From assembly GCF_000720925.1 (NCBI RefSeq), contig NZ_JOEE01000007.1, positions 186,001 to 250,000 on the forward strand: DNA of 64,000 bases, in the 5' to 3' direction. The position numbers and the translations under genes were made by a program. How positions within the stretch are numbered: position 1 is the first letter of the stretch; every line of letters starts with the position of its first letter. Shown one piece after another: positions 20,489 through 29,797 of the stretch. Origin of the DNA: Phycicoccus jejuensis. GTDB lineage: Bacteria > Actinomycetota > Actinomycetes > Actinomycetales > Dermatophilaceae. The notes under the pieces were generated by a model. It saw only the letters and a program-made list of their open reading frames with translations. It was not told the DNA's origin and ran no database searches.

Positions 20489-21463
20489 ATGCCCACCTCT
20501 GTCACCAGCCCCCGCCACGCCCGACCCCGGCGCCGCCGCGGCCTCACGACCCTCGCCCTCGGCTCGGCCCTCGCGACCACCGTCGCGCTCGCCCCGGCCG
20601 ACGCCGCGTCCGCCCGCCCCCTGGGCGACACGGCCCAGGCCACCACCACCGCCGCGGCGGCCGCCAGCCCGCTGTTCTTCGGCGGGGCCGGCGATGTCAC
20701 GACCCTGACCAAGATGTCCGGCCAGACCGTGGCCACCCACTCCTACGGCAACTTCCAGGGCGGGGTCCCGACCGGACGGATGGTCACGGTCAACGCCAAC
20801 GGCCTCCCGTGGCGCTCGGTCACCGCGGCCGCCCCCGGCAGCGCCCTGCACAACGACATGATCCGCTGGGCCAAGACGATCAAGGCGCGCGGCGGCACCA
20901 TCCTCGTGGCCTTCGGCCACGAGCCCGAGGTCTCGGCGAAGATCAAGCAGGGGACGGCGGCCGAGTACCGCGCCGCCTACCGCAAGGTCGTCGACCTCTT
21001 CCGCGCGCAGGGCGTCACCAACGTCAAGTGGGTCTACCAGGCGACCGCGTGGTCCTACCGCGTCAAGAGCACGGACCGGATCGCGGCCGTCAACTGGTAC
21101 CCCGGCGACGCCTACGTCGACGTCATCGGCGGCGACGCCTACAACTGGTACACCTGCGGCGAGGGCCGCAGCCGCGACGTGCCGCTGTCGACCATCGCCA
21201 GCGGGGTCCTCTCCTTCGCGAAGGCCCACGGCAAGAAGGCGGCCCTGCCCGAGTTCGCCGCGCACTCCACGGTCAACCGCAGCGCCTGGCTGTCGGCCGG
21301 CTACTCGTGGATGAAGAGCAACAGCGCGTACTTCGTCGCGGCGTTCTACTTCAACCGCCCGCCGACCAACGCCAGCAACAACGACTGCGCCTGGTCCCTC
21401 AAGACCAGCTCCGAGTACTCGTCGTACAAGTCCATCGTCGCCGACGGGTGGACGACCTCCTGA
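20489..21463 (+). CDS. secreted GH26-like glycoside hydrolase
   Basis: 324 residues from the ATG at 20489, with AGGAG nine bases upstream. The signal peptide spans about residues 1-40 (twin-arginine-like RPRRRRG, hydrophobic core, APADAA). The mature protein resembles glycoside hydrolase family 26 (beta-mannanase/lichenase type): acid/base candidate Glu145 in AFGHEPE, VKWVYQATAW, DVIGGDAYNWY, and nucleophile candidate Glu255 in AALPEFAAHS. It would cut or trim a beta-linked polysaccharide outside the cell. A strong bidirectional terminator follows. A second GH26-like gene is found 7 kb away in the same island. Confidence 0.8.
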   Translation: MPTSVTSPRHARPRRRRGLTTLALGSALATTVALAPADAASARPLGDTAQATTTAAAAASPLFFGGAGDVTTLTKMSGQTVATHSYGNFQGGVPTGRMVTVNANGLPWRSVTAAAPGSALHNDMIRWAKTIKARGGTILVAFGHEPEVSAKIKQGTAAEYRAAYRKVVDLFRAQGVTNVKWVYQATAWSYRVKSTDRIAAVNWYPGDAYVDVIGGDAYNWYTCGEGRSRDVPLSTIASGVLSFAKAHGKKAALPEFAAHSTVNRSAWLSAGYSWMKSNSAYFVAAFYFNRPPTNASNNDCAWSLKTSSEYSSYKSIVADGWTTS

Positions 21464-21482
21464 CGCAGCGGCGATGACCACC

Positions 21483-21522
21483 GACGGGGTGGGCGGACGT
21501 CTCGACGTCCGCCCGCCCCGTC
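21483..21522. terminator. bidirectional hairpin terminator
   Basis: An 18-bp stem (GACGGGGTGGGCGGACGT with ACGTCCGCCCGCCCCGTC, one G-T pair) closes a CTCG tetraloop. It sits between two convergent genes ending at 21463 and 21547. Confidence 0.85.
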
Positions 21523-21546
21523 GTCGTCGGGGCCCACGCCCGCGCG

Positions 21547-22176
21547 TCAGGACGCGAAGGTCACGTCCCAGCAGCCCTTGGCGCTGCCGGTGGTCGCTGT
21601 GATGCGCCAGTCGCCGGCCGACGGGACGGTCAGCTGCACGAGGTGGTACTTGAAGCGGTCGGCGGTCTCGGTGGTGGAGCTCTTGACGGTGACGGCCCCG
21701 GAGCCGTCGCGCTGCGCGAGGGTGACCGACAGCGTCGCCTTCTCGTCGGACACGTCGGCCGGGATGACGTAGAGCGGTAACGCCGAGGTGGGGGACGCCG
21801 TGAACGCCGCCCGGGCGTCGGCGAAGTTGCCCGCGGCCAGCTCTCCCGAGCGCACGTCCCGCTGCGTGCCCACGGCCACGCAGCCGGCCTTGCTCGAACC
21901 GGGGAGCCGTTGCAGGGCACTGTCCTGGCGACCGGGTCGGTCGGCGGCCTCGCTCGGGGGTGCGGTCGCCGCCGAGGGGATCTCGTCCGGCGTGGTCGGT
22001 GCCGCGGAGGAGGGGCTCGCCGAGGAGGTCGACGTGGCCGTCCCGGAGCTCGGGGCCGCGGTGGGCGTGGCGTCGCCGCCGCCCCCCGACGTGCAGGCGC
22101 CCGTGGCGAGGACGACGCACACGGCGGGGACGCCCCACCAGGCCCTGCGGCGAGCGTGACGGACAGACGCGTTCAT
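21547..22176 (-). CDS. putative lipoprotein, unknown function
   Basis: 209 residues from the ATG at 22176, with GGAGG six bases upstream. A basic N-terminus and hydrophobic stretch lead to VLATGAC (Cys28), a slightly atypical lipobox. A Thr/Ser/Pro-rich linker of about 60 residues follows, then a globular part with two cysteines (KAGCVAVGTQRD and AKGCWDVTFAS) that could form a disulfide. I recognise no family. It is divergent from a sulfotransferase gene and convergent with the GH26-like gene, so it may act on the outer face in polysaccharide handling. Confidence 0.7.
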   Translation of the reverse strand: MNASVRHARRRAWWGVPAVCVVLATGACTSGGGGDATPTAAPSSGTATSTSSASPSSAAPTTPDEIPSAATAPPSEAADRPGRQDSALQRLPGSSKAGCVAVGTQRDVRSGELAAGNFADARAAFTASPTSALPLYVIPADVSDEKATLSVTLAQRDGSGAVTVKSSTTETADRFKYHLVQLTVPSAGDWRITATTGSAKGCWDVTFAS

Positions 22177-22354
22177 GATCGACCTCCGGACCCCGGCCGG
22201 CCGGTTGCCGGCTCCCTGCGCAGGACCCTGGCCCAACTCTAGGTCCTCCCCCCGACCGGCACCCCGAACTCGACACAACCCGGGCAAACGCCCCGGCGGA
22301 CGCTCCGCACTGCCACACTGGGCCGTCGTCCGTTGCCGCAGTGAGGAGTACAGG

Positions 22355-23182
22355 GTGCTCGAGGGGTCCAGGTTCGTGTTCGTGGGGGGCCTGCACCGCA
22401 GCGGTACGACACCCCTCGCCCGTCTGCTCGCCCGCCACCCCGAGATCGCGGGCATCTCCGACAGCGGGGTCAGCGAGGACGAGGGGGTCCACCTCCAGGA
22501 CGTCTACCCGCCGATCCGCGCCCACGGGGGGATGGGTCGCTTCGCGAACGACCCGCGCGCGCACCTCACCGAGTCCTCGCCCCTGGTCTCGTCGGAGAAC
22601 GCGCAGCGCCTCGTCGACGCGTGGTCGCCCCACTGGGACCTCTCGCGTCGGCTGCTCCTGGAGAAGTCGCCCGGCAACCTCGTCATGGGACGGTTCCTCC
22701 AGGCGCTGTTCCCGGGGAGCGCCCTCGTCGTGGTCGTCCGGCACCCCGTCGTGGCCTCGCTCGCGCTCGAGAAGTGGAACCCGTGGCCGGTCTCGCGCAG
22801 CGGGCGCCGGCACTCGACCCTGCCGGACCTCGTCGGGCACTGGGTGCGGGCCCACGAGCTCCTCCTCGAGGACGCGCCCCACCACGAGCGCCTGCTCGTC
22901 CTGCGCTACGAGGACCTCGTGGCCGACGCCGAGGCCCGTCTCACCGACGTCGCCCGGCTCCTCGGGCTCGACACGCCCCTGCCGGCGGACGGCATCCGGG
23001 CGGGTGCGAGCGACCGCTACGCCCAGACCTGGGACGCGATGCGCACCGGCTCGCCCCTGGCCCGCCTCCGTCGCCGACAGGTGGAGGAGCGGTGGGGTGA
23101 CGCCGTGGCCGCGTGGGGCTACTCCCTCGACGACCTCGGCGCGGTCGGTCCGCGCGAGTCGCTCCCGGCCGTCGTCCGCTGA
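22355..23182 (+). CDS. PAPS-dependent sulfotransferase (first of three)
   Basis: 275 residues from the GTG at 22355, with GAGGAG six bases upstream. The 5'-phosphosulfate loop is FVGGLHRSGTTPLARLLARH, the 3'-phosphate site is ALVVVVRHPVVASLALEKWN, and a later LLVLRYEDLVADAEARL block is typical of carbohydrate sulfotransferases. It would transfer sulfate from PAPS to a sugar hydroxyl, probably on the polysaccharide made here. No genes for PAPS synthesis are in the window. It is divergent from the lipoprotein gene and convergent with the large PKD protein gene, separated by a terminator. Confidence 0.87.
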   Translation: MLEGSRFVFVGGLHRSGTTPLARLLARHPEIAGISDSGVSEDEGVHLQDVYPPIRAHGGMGRFANDPRAHLTESSPLVSSENAQRLVDAWSPHWDLSRRLLLEKSPGNLVMGRFLQALFPGSALVVVVRHPVVASLALEKWNPWPVSRSGRRHSTLPDLVGHWVRAHELLLEDAPHHERLLVLRYEDLVADAEARLTDVARLLGLDTPLPADGIRAGASDRYAQTWDAMRTGSPLARLRRRQVEERWGDAVAAWGYSLDDLGAVGPRESLPAVVR

Positions 23183-23269
23183 CGACGGCCGTCCTCCCCC
23201 GACCCGCGGCTCCCTCTCCGACGGCCCGCACGCCGCTGCGGCGCCGCATGATCCGCGCCCGGACGTGCG

Positions 23270-23303
23270 GACGGGGCCGGCTCCCGCAGGAGCCGACCCC
23301 GTC
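23270..23303. terminator. bidirectional hairpin terminator
   Basis: A 15-bp stem with one mismatch (GACGGGGCCGGCTCC / GGAGCCGACCCCGTC) closes a CGCA tetraloop between convergent genes ending at 23182 and 23321. Confidence 0.8.
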
Positions 23304-23320
23304 CGGTCGATCCGGTGGCC

Positions 23321-26300
23321 TCAGCCCGCCGGGTGGAGCACGACCGTCCAGAGGGCGGTCTTGTCGCTCGTGGAGTTGCTCGTGGCGGTGTTCCCGCCGA
23401 CCTGACCGGCCGTGACCGGCCCGCCGGAGTCGGCGACCAGGACGCTGAACCGGGTACCCCCGGTGGCCTCGGTCTGCTCGAGCCTCGAGGTGACCGACGT
23501 CGGGAGCACCCAGTCGGTCGTGGTCGCGGACTTGTCGGACCAGTAGCTGACCACCCAGTCACCCGCCTGCGCCGTCGTCGTCGGCGTCGTGTGGGTGCTC
23601 GTCCCCGAGTCCCCGGTACGAACCGCGACCGGGAGGGCGCCGCCGACGTTGCGGTAGACCGCGACCGAGAGGTTGCCCAGGCGGAACCCGGTCGAGTCGT
23701 CGACCCGCACGGCCTTGCCCGCGTCGCCCGCCTCGGCCTGCTTGCGCCAGAGCGTCGAGCGGATGGTGCCGTTGACGAAGGTGTCGACCTGCGTCCAGCC
23801 GGTGACCCCGGTCGGCCCCGTCCACGTGACGGAGGACGGCGTGGTCAGCCACAGGAGCATCGTGTCGCCGACCTGGGTGGTCGCCGGCACGGTGGCCGCC
23901 TTGAACTTCGCCGCGCCCGCCGCGGAGCTGGCCGCCCCGACGAAGGACGCCGGGTTGGTCGGCGCCGGCACGGTGGCCGTGACCGACTTGGTGACGGTGT
24001 TGCTCCCGCCACGGTCGTCGGTGACGGTGAGCCCCACCGAGTAGGTGCCGCTCGCGACGTACTGGTGGCTCGGCGAGGCGGTCGTCGCCGTCCCGCCGTC
24101 CCCGAAGGTCCAGGCGTAGGACGCGATGGTGCCGTCCGGGTCGGAGGACCCGGTGCCGTCGAAGACGCACGTCCCGTCGGTGCACGACGAGGTGAACGAC
24201 GCCGTGGGCAGGACGTTGGCCGGCTGGGCCGCGACGGTGACGCTGCGCGTCGTCGTCCCGGTGGCGCCCTGGTTGTCCGTCACGGTGAGGGTGACCGTGT
24301 AGGTCCCCGCCGCCGCGTAGGTGTACGACGGGTTCTGCGACGTCGACGTGCCGCCGTCACCGAAGGACCAGGAGTAGCCCGTGACCGTCCCGTCCGTGTC
24401 CGTCCCGGTGCCCGCGAAGCCGCAGGCGAGGAAGGTGCACGAGGGCGTGCCGATCGAGGCCGTCGGACGCTCGTTCGCCGGCGGGCCGCCGTAGAGGAAC
24501 AGCGAGCGGTTGCGCCAGTCGACCCCGTCGACGCCGGCGCCGCTGACCTTGGTCGGCGACCCCGAGACGGCCGAGCCGTCGAACGGCACCGAGTAGAGCG
24601 CGCCGTCCGTCGAGCTGGCGTAGTAGAGCTTGCCACCGCTCACGAACATCCCGTCGGCGGCGGCGAACCCGACGCTCGAGGTGACCGTGCGCACGCGCTC
24701 GTCCATGATGCCGCTGTCCGGCGAGAACCACCGGGCGTACAGGGTGTTGTCGTTCTTCAGCGTGTAGTACATCCAGCCGGCCGAGTAGGTCATGCCGGTC
24801 ACGCTGTTGAGCTGGCCGTACAGCGAGGGCACCGCACCGTTGTAGGTGCCACCCAGGTTGTTGTCGACGTCCTTCCACTTCGGGTCGTTGTACGGGTTGA
24901 CCGTGACGTCGGCGCCGAAGGTCGTGCCGTCGAACGTCCGGCGGTGGAGGAACCCGTCCGTCGAGCCGTAGAACAGCGTCGAGCCGACCATGAACGCGCC
25001 GCGGGTCGAGGCCCAGGGCACGCCACCCGTGGGCTCGGTGCGGGGAGCCCCGCTCGTGCCCGTCGTGGTGAGCGGGACCGAGGCAAGCCCGTCGGTCGGG
25101 GGCGTCGGGGTGACGTCCGTGCGGATGATCTCGATGCCGTTGACGAGCGGGTTCTCGACGACGTGCGAGAAGTCGATGTTCACCGTGCCGTCGGAGACCT
25201 CGTCGAAGGCCTTCATCGTGCCCTTCTGGTCACCGACGCTCGCGACGATGTCGAAGTTGCTCAGCACCTGGGTGCCGTCGAGGGCCACGTTGAACGAGCG
25301 CTTGCCCGCCGTGTTCGTGCACGAGCAGCGGTTGGCGAAGTAGAGCCGCACCTGGATCGGTGTGCCCGCGGCGACCGGGAAGGCCCACTGCATCGCGGGG
25401 CTGTCGTTGGGCGACCAGCGCTCGCTGTCGAAGATGGCACCCGGCGTGGAGGCCGGGACCGTGGCGTCGACGGTGCGGTTGCTGTCCCAGCCCGCCGCGT
25501 TGCTGTTGCTGTTGCGGAAGGTGCTGGCGCCGCTGTCGTCGGTCCAGTCGGGGCCGGTGTCGGAGGACGGGACGCTGCCACCACCGGCGTTGACGCGGTA
25601 GAGGACGTTCGTCGAGCCTCCGGTCGAGCCGCCGAGGAAGACCCGGCCCGGCAGCGAGCCGGTCGCGGTCGTGTGCAGCTGCGTCCTGCCGTAGGGGAAG
25701 AACACGATGCGCGGACGCTTGTACTGCCGGTTGCCGACCCAGATCGAGTTGGACCCCATGTAGATGCCCTCGGGCGTGGCGAGCAGCGCGTAGACCGCGA
25801 CGCCGGCGGGGTTGCGGCCCGGGTTCCACGACAGCGGACGGCCGCTGATCGGGTCGAGGGCGACGATGCCGGGGCGTGGGACGGCGCCCGGACCGGCGTA
25901 GTCGACGCCGGTCGGGTTGTTGGCCCAGCGCTGGTGACCGCCGACGAAGACCGCGTTCGTCGTGATCGCGTTCTCCCAGTTGGTGTCACCGCCGGACTCC
26001 GACACCCAGGTGGGCTGGGCGTCCGTGGAGGCGGTGTCGGTCTCGAAGCGGCTGGCCGCGTCGCAGAGGGTGCCGCGCACGCCGCCGCCGGTGCCGCTGA
26101 CGACGAAGAAGGAGTAGTCGGGCGAGAACGAGACGTCGCGCACCCAGCTGTCGAAGGCCCAGTTGAAGCACTGGTCGCTCAGCCGGTTGGTGTTCCAGGC
26201 GGTGCGCACGGCCGCGGTCGCGCCGAGGTCGACCTGCACGATCTGGTCGCGCAGGAGCCCGTCGGCGTACTTGAAGTTGCCGACCGCCACCATCCGCGAG

Positions 26301-26992
26301 CCGTCCGCCGTGACGTCGAGCGCGACAACGCCGGTCCACCCCTGGGCCCCCGACCCGGTGTCGTTGTGGTGCCCCGTGAGCTGGACGTTCATGTACGGGT
26401 CGATGGCGCCGTTGGACAGGGCCAGGCTCGCGAGCCCGGCGTGGTCCTTGGCCGCCACCTTCGTGAAGGTCCCACCGATGTACACGCGGTTGCCGCGCAC
26501 GACGATGTCGTTGACGAAGCCGAAGTTGTTGGTCGGCGGGTTCCACGACGCGACGGCCTGCCCGGTCGTCAGGTCGAGGAGGGCGATGTCGCGGCGGGTC
26601 GCCCCGCCGGCGCTCGTGAAGTCGCCGCCGACGAAGACCGTCGTGGCCGTCGGGCCCGGGTGCACGGCGTAGACCGGCCCGTTGACGTTGAAGTTCACCG
26701 GGCTGAGCGCCCCGGTGGACTGGTTGAACGCGGCGACGTTTGAGCGGGCGACCCCACCGATCGTCGTGAACGTCCCTCCGATGACCATCGTGGACCCGAC
26801 CTTGGCGATCGAGCGCACGTCACCGTCGTCGACCGACGGGGTGGCCGTGGAGGGCACCTCGTCGACCATCGCGGAGGCCGTGGGCGGAGGGGCGGAGGGC
26901 ACGGTCGCCGAGGCAGCCGGCGCGGACGTCACGAGTCCGGCCAGCACCAAGGACGCGATGCCCACGAAGGCCCCGATGGGGTTACCTTTCAT
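23321..26992 (-). CDS. large secreted propeller/malectin/PKD protein
   Basis: 1223 residues from the ATG at 26992, with GGGAG upstream. It opens with a signal peptide (1-29, ending APAASA). Residues ~55-490 contain repeated VFVGGDFTSAGG-like blades of a beta-propeller. Residues ~500-660 fit a malectin carbohydrate-binding domain (AGTPIQVRLYFANRC, FNVALDGTQVL, VENPLVNGIEI). A second propeller-like part follows (~670-870), then two PKD domains (SWSFGDGGTS and AWTFGDGGTA), and a C-terminal beta-sandwich of ~150 residues. No cell-wall anchor is visible. It is likely an extracellular polysaccharide-binding or matrix protein of the island. Function beyond that is unknown. Confidence 0.82.
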   Translation of the reverse strand: MKGNPIGAFVGIASLVLAGLVTSAPAASATVPSAPPPTASAMVDEVPSTATPSVDDGDVRSIAKVGSTMVIGGTFTTIGGVARSNVAAFNQSTGALSPVNFNVNGPVYAVHPGPTATTVFVGGDFTSAGGATRRDIALLDLTTGQAVASWNPPTNNFGFVNDIVVRGNRVYIGGTFTKVAAKDHAGLASLALSNGAIDPYMNVQLTGHHNDTGSGAQGWTGVVALDVTADGSRMVAVGNFKYADGLLRDQIVQVDLGATAAVRTAWNTNRLSDQCFNWAFDSWVRDVSFSPDYSFFVVSGTGGGVRGTLCDAASRFETDTASTDAQPTWVSESGGDTNWENAITTNAVFVGGHQRWANNPTGVDYAGPGAVPRPGIVALDPISGRPLSWNPGRNPAGVAVYALLATPEGIYMGSNSIWVGNRQYKRPRIVFFPYGRTQLHTTATGSLPGRVFLGGSTGGSTNVLYRVNAGGGSVPSSDTGPDWTDDSGASTFRNSNSNAAGWDSNRTVDATVPASTPGAIFDSERWSPNDSPAMQWAFPVAAGTPIQVRLYFANRCSCTNTAGKRSFNVALDGTQVLSNFDIVASVGDQKGTMKAFDEVSDGTVNIDFSHVVENPLVNGIEIIRTDVTPTPPTDGLASVPLTTTGTSGAPRTEPTGGVPWASTRGAFMVGSTLFYGSTDGFLHRRTFDGTTFGADVTVNPYNDPKWKDVDNNLGGTYNGAVPSLYGQLNSVTGMTYSAGWMYYTLKNDNTLYARWFSPDSGIMDERVRTVTSSVGFAAADGMFVSGGKLYYASSTDGALYSVPFDGSAVSGSPTKVSGAGVDGVDWRNRSLFLYGGPPANERPTASIGTPSCTFLACGFAGTGTDTDGTVTGYSWSFGDGGTSTSQNPSYTYAAAGTYTVTLTVTDNQGATGTTTRSVTVAAQPANVLPTASFTSSCTDGTCVFDGTGSSDPDGTIASYAWTFGDGGTATTASPSHQYVASGTYSVGLTVTDDRGGSNTVTKSVTATVPAPTNPASFVGAASSAAGAAKFKAATVPATTQVGDTMLLWLTTPSSVTWTGPTGVTGWTQVDTFVNGTIRSTLWRKQAEAGDAGKAVRVDDSTGFRLGNLSVAVYRNVGGALPVAVRTGDSGTSTHTTPTTTAQAGDWVVSYWSDKSATTTDWVLPTSVTSRLEQTEATGGTRFSVLVADSGGPVTAGQVGGNTATSNSTSDKTALWTVVLHPAG

Positions 26993-27060
26993 GGAGTTCT
27001 CCCTGCACTGCTCCACGCGCAGCGGCGAGCCGCTGAAAGGTCCCCTGCAGACCCCGCGCC

Positions 27061-27092
27061 CCCGAATGGTGACACGCCCCCCGGCATTCGGG
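27061..27092. promoter_or_regulatory. inverted repeat in divergent region
   Basis: Arms CCCGAATG (27061-27068) and CATTCGGG (27085-27092) are perfect complements, 16 bases apart, between the divergent PKD protein and GH26-like lipoprotein genes. Just beside it (27107-27116, minus strand) is TGACCGAATT, the same decamer seen upstream of the other GH26-like gene. Confidence 0.4.
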
Positions 27093-27222
27093 AAGCAGAA
27101 TGCGTCAATTCGGTCACGGTTGCGTGTCGGGCAGCTCTCAGGGTCCGCACCGGTCACGCCGCACCGAGGTCGCTGGCCTACGCTCGGCGGACGACTCCGG
27201 GACCGGCGGGATGGAGACCTTC

Positions 27223-28230
27223 ATGCGGGGCAGGGCGTTCCTGGCCGTCGTCGCGCTGCTCGCGGTGGCGTCCCTCGGCGGCTGCCGCCTGCCGTGGCAG
27301 TGCCCGCTCGGCGACGACGGACGTCCGAGCTGCGGGGGCGTCGTCCTCGGCACGACGACCGAGCGGCCCGAGAACGCGCTGCTCGCCGCCGCCGACGACT
27401 ACGCCGGCCGGCCCTTCGGCATGGTCTACCGCTTCCACGAGATCGACGAGGCCTTCCCCACGGACGAGGAGCGGGCGATCGTGGCCTCCGGGCGGTTGCT
27501 GCACCTGTCGGTCGACACGCGTACCGGCAGCTCCCGCGAGGACCTCTCGTGGTCCGCGGTGGCCGAGGGGCGGCACGACGCCGAGCTCGAGGCGCAGGGA
27601 CGGGCCATCGCGGCGCTGCGCGCGCCGGTCCTCGTCACCTACGAGCACGAGATGGACCAGGCGTCCAAGGCGGCCCTCGGCGGCCCCGAGGACTTCGTCG
27701 CGGCGTGGCGGCACGTCCACGACGTCTACGAGCGCGCCGGGGCCAGCAACGTCGTCTGGGTCTGGGTCGCCTCCGGGACGGTCCCCACCCTGGAGCGGGC
27801 CAGCCGCATGTGGCCGGGCAACGACGTCGTCGACTGGATCAGCTGGGACGTCTACAACCCGGCCGGGTGCCGCGCGGACCGGCTCTCGACGGACCGCCAC
27901 GTGTCCTTCGAGGAGTCCTTCTCGGTGTTCGACGACTGGTTGCGCCAGAACGGCCCCGGCCTCGGCATCGACGTCACCAAGCCGAAGATGGTCAGCGAGA
28001 CCGGCAGCGTCGTGTACCCCGACGACCCGGCCCTGACCGCCCGCTGGTACGCCGAGATGCCGGACGTGCTGCGCCGCCACCCGGACGTCGTGGCGGTCGG
28101 CCTGTGGGACCACACCGGCATCGCGAGCTGCGACTACCGCTTCAGCGCGGTCCCCGCCCTCCGGCCCGCCATCCGCGCCCTCGCCGCCTCCGACGTGTTC
28201 GCCGACCTCGACGTCCGACCCGTCCGCTGA
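27223..28230 (+). CDS. GH26-like glycoside hydrolase lipoprotein
   Basis: 335 residues from the ATG at 27223, with GGAG six bases upstream; an ATG at 27211 is less likely. A lipoprotein signal ends in SLGGC (Cys21). The catalytic domain resembles glycoside hydrolase family 26: acid/base candidate Glu143 in LVTYEHEMDQ, NVVWVWVASG, DWISWDVYNPAGC, and nucleophile candidate Glu259 in KPKMVSETGS. It would be anchored on the outer membrane face and act on a beta-glycan, perhaps editing the polymer during export. It is convergent with the flippase gene, with only one base between stops. Confidence 0.8.
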   Translation: MRGRAFLAVVALLAVASLGGCRLPWQCPLGDDGRPSCGGVVLGTTTERPENALLAAADDYAGRPFGMVYRFHEIDEAFPTDEERAIVASGRLLHLSVDTRTGSSREDLSWSAVAEGRHDAELEAQGRAIAALRAPVLVTYEHEMDQASKAALGGPEDFVAAWRHVHDVYERAGASNVVWVWVASGTVPTLERASRMWPGNDVVDWISWDVYNPAGCRADRLSTDRHVSFEESFSVFDDWLRQNGPGLGIDVTKPKMVSETGSVVYPDDPALTARWYAEMPDVLRRHPDVVAVGLWDHTGIASCDYRFSAVPALRPAIRALAASDVFADLDVRPVR

Positions 28231-28231
28231 C

Positions 28232-29797
28232 TCAGCGGCGCCGCCGGGAGCGCAGCGCGGACGCCAGCTCGGTGAGGCCCAGGCGGCGCCGGAGGACGGC
28301 GCAGCCGGCCACGTACAGCACCCCGGCGACGAGCAGCCCGACGCCGAACGCCGCGAGGTCGTCGCCTATGAGGACACGGACGGCCGCCAGGGGCGCCCCG
28401 GCCGCCACGAGACCGAGCAGGGCCGCGGTCACCGTGGGCGCGCCGAACGGGTGCAGGCGCAGGGCCGAGGTGACCTGGGCGAGGGCGAGCAGGTTGCGCA
28501 GCACGATCGCGGCCGCCCACCCGACGGCGGCCCCGACGATGCCGTACCGCGGGATGAGCACGACGTCGAGACCGATCTGGACCCCCAGGCCGAGCAGGGT
28601 GTTGACAAGGGTCCACGTCGTCCGTCCGGACATCGTGAGCACCACCTCGACCATCCCGAGGAGCGAGGAGAGCATGAGCGAGACCGCGAGGATCACCACG
28701 ACGCTCGCGCCGGCGTCGTAGTCGCCGCCGAAGATGTGGACGACCGTCGTCGAGAAGGCCGCGAGGGCGAGGTAGAGCGGCCAGGTCATCAGCACCAGCC
28801 ACGCGGTGGAGGACCGGTACAGCTCGCCCACCGCGTCGCGGTCGTCGACGGCGAGGTGCTCCGCGAAGCGCGGCTGCGCCGCGAGCGTGACCGCCTGGCT
28901 GCCCATCTGCCCGGCGACGACGAAGCGCGTGGCCGCCGCGTAGACGGCGGCCGGGACGGCGCCGGCCAGGGCGGCGACGAGGACGATGTCGAGGCGCTGC
29001 ATCGCCATCTGCGCCACCGCCATGATGGCGCGCGGCCACGTGAACGACCAGAACTCGCGCCCCCGCCGCCCGCTGTCGCCGGGCCGCGCCGTGCGCGAGA
29101 GCAGCCGGAGGGCCCACACCGTGCCGATGGCGGCCGTGACGACGTAGCTCGCCGCCCAGCCCCCCACCGCCCCGGAGGGACCGAGGGTCAGGGTCGCGAG
29201 CGCGACGAGGGCCAGCTGCGCCACCGGCCGGACCACCAGCGTGACGACGGCCGTCGGGCGCATCGTCCCGAGGCCGCGCGTGGCGGAGACCGCGAGGTTC
29301 TCGACCGAGGCGACGAGGAGGAAGGGGGCGAGGACGCGGACGGCCGTCGCCGTCGCCTCGGGCTGGTCGTCGCTGATCAGCCGCCCGACCGCGGGGGCCG
29401 CGACGACGAACGCGACCGAGAGCACGAGCGTCCAGGCGAGGACGGGGACGGCGGCGGCCCTCAGGTGGGCGTGCACGTCGCCCGGTCGGCCGAGCGCCCG
29501 CACGCGGGAGAGGAAGTACACCAGCCCCGTGTTCGTGCCGAGCTGGGCCACGGTGACCACGACGAGGAAGCCCGAGGTGGTGGCGAAGAAGACACCGGCC
29601 TCGGTCTGGGGCAGCGCCCGGGCCACGACGACGGTCAGGGCGAAGCCGACGACGGCGTTGACGACGGCACCCGCCAGGTTGGCGGCGCCGCCGCGGGCCA
29701 CGCCGGCCGCGCCCCTGCCGGTGGCGGCGACGGGGACGTCGGCGGCGTCGTCGGGCGCGAGGTCCACCGGCGAGGTGCCGACGTCCTTACCGGCCAC
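28232..29797 (-). CDS. Wzx-type polysaccharide flippase (MATE/MOP superfamily)
   Basis: 521 residues from a GTG at 29797, with about 14 membrane helices. The N-terminal GGAANLAGAVVNAVVGFALT and ARALPQTEAGVFFATTSGFL blocks match polysaccharide biosynthesis flippases. It should move lipid-linked repeat units across the membrane for the Wzy-dependent pathway. It overlaps the upstream kinase-like gene by 11 bases and is the last gene of a minus-strand operon with the kinase, Wzz-like and Wzy-Wzz genes. Confidence 0.9.
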   Translation of the reverse strand: MAGKDVGTSPVDLAPDDAADVPVAATGRGAAGVARGGAANLAGAVVNAVVGFALTVVVARALPQTEAGVFFATTSGFLVVVTVAQLGTNTGLVYFLSRVRALGRPGDVHAHLRAAAVPVLAWTLVLSVAFVVAAPAVGRLISDDQPEATATAVRVLAPFLLVASVENLAVSATRGLGTMRPTAVVTLVVRPVAQLALVALATLTLGPSGAVGGWAASYVVTAAIGTVWALRLLSRTARPGDSGRRGREFWSFTWPRAIMAVAQMAMQRLDIVLVAALAGAVPAAVYAAATRFVVAGQMGSQAVTLAAQPRFAEHLAVDDRDAVGELYRSSTAWLVLMTWPLYLALAAFSTTVVHIFGGDYDAGASVVVILAVSLMLSSLLGMVEVVLTMSGRTTWTLVNTLLGLGVQIGLDVVLIPRYGIVGAAVGWAAAIVLRNLLALAQVTSALRLHPFGAPTVTAALLGLVAAGAPLAAVRVLIGDDLAAFGVGLLVAGVLYVAGCAVLRRRLGLTELASALRSRRRR

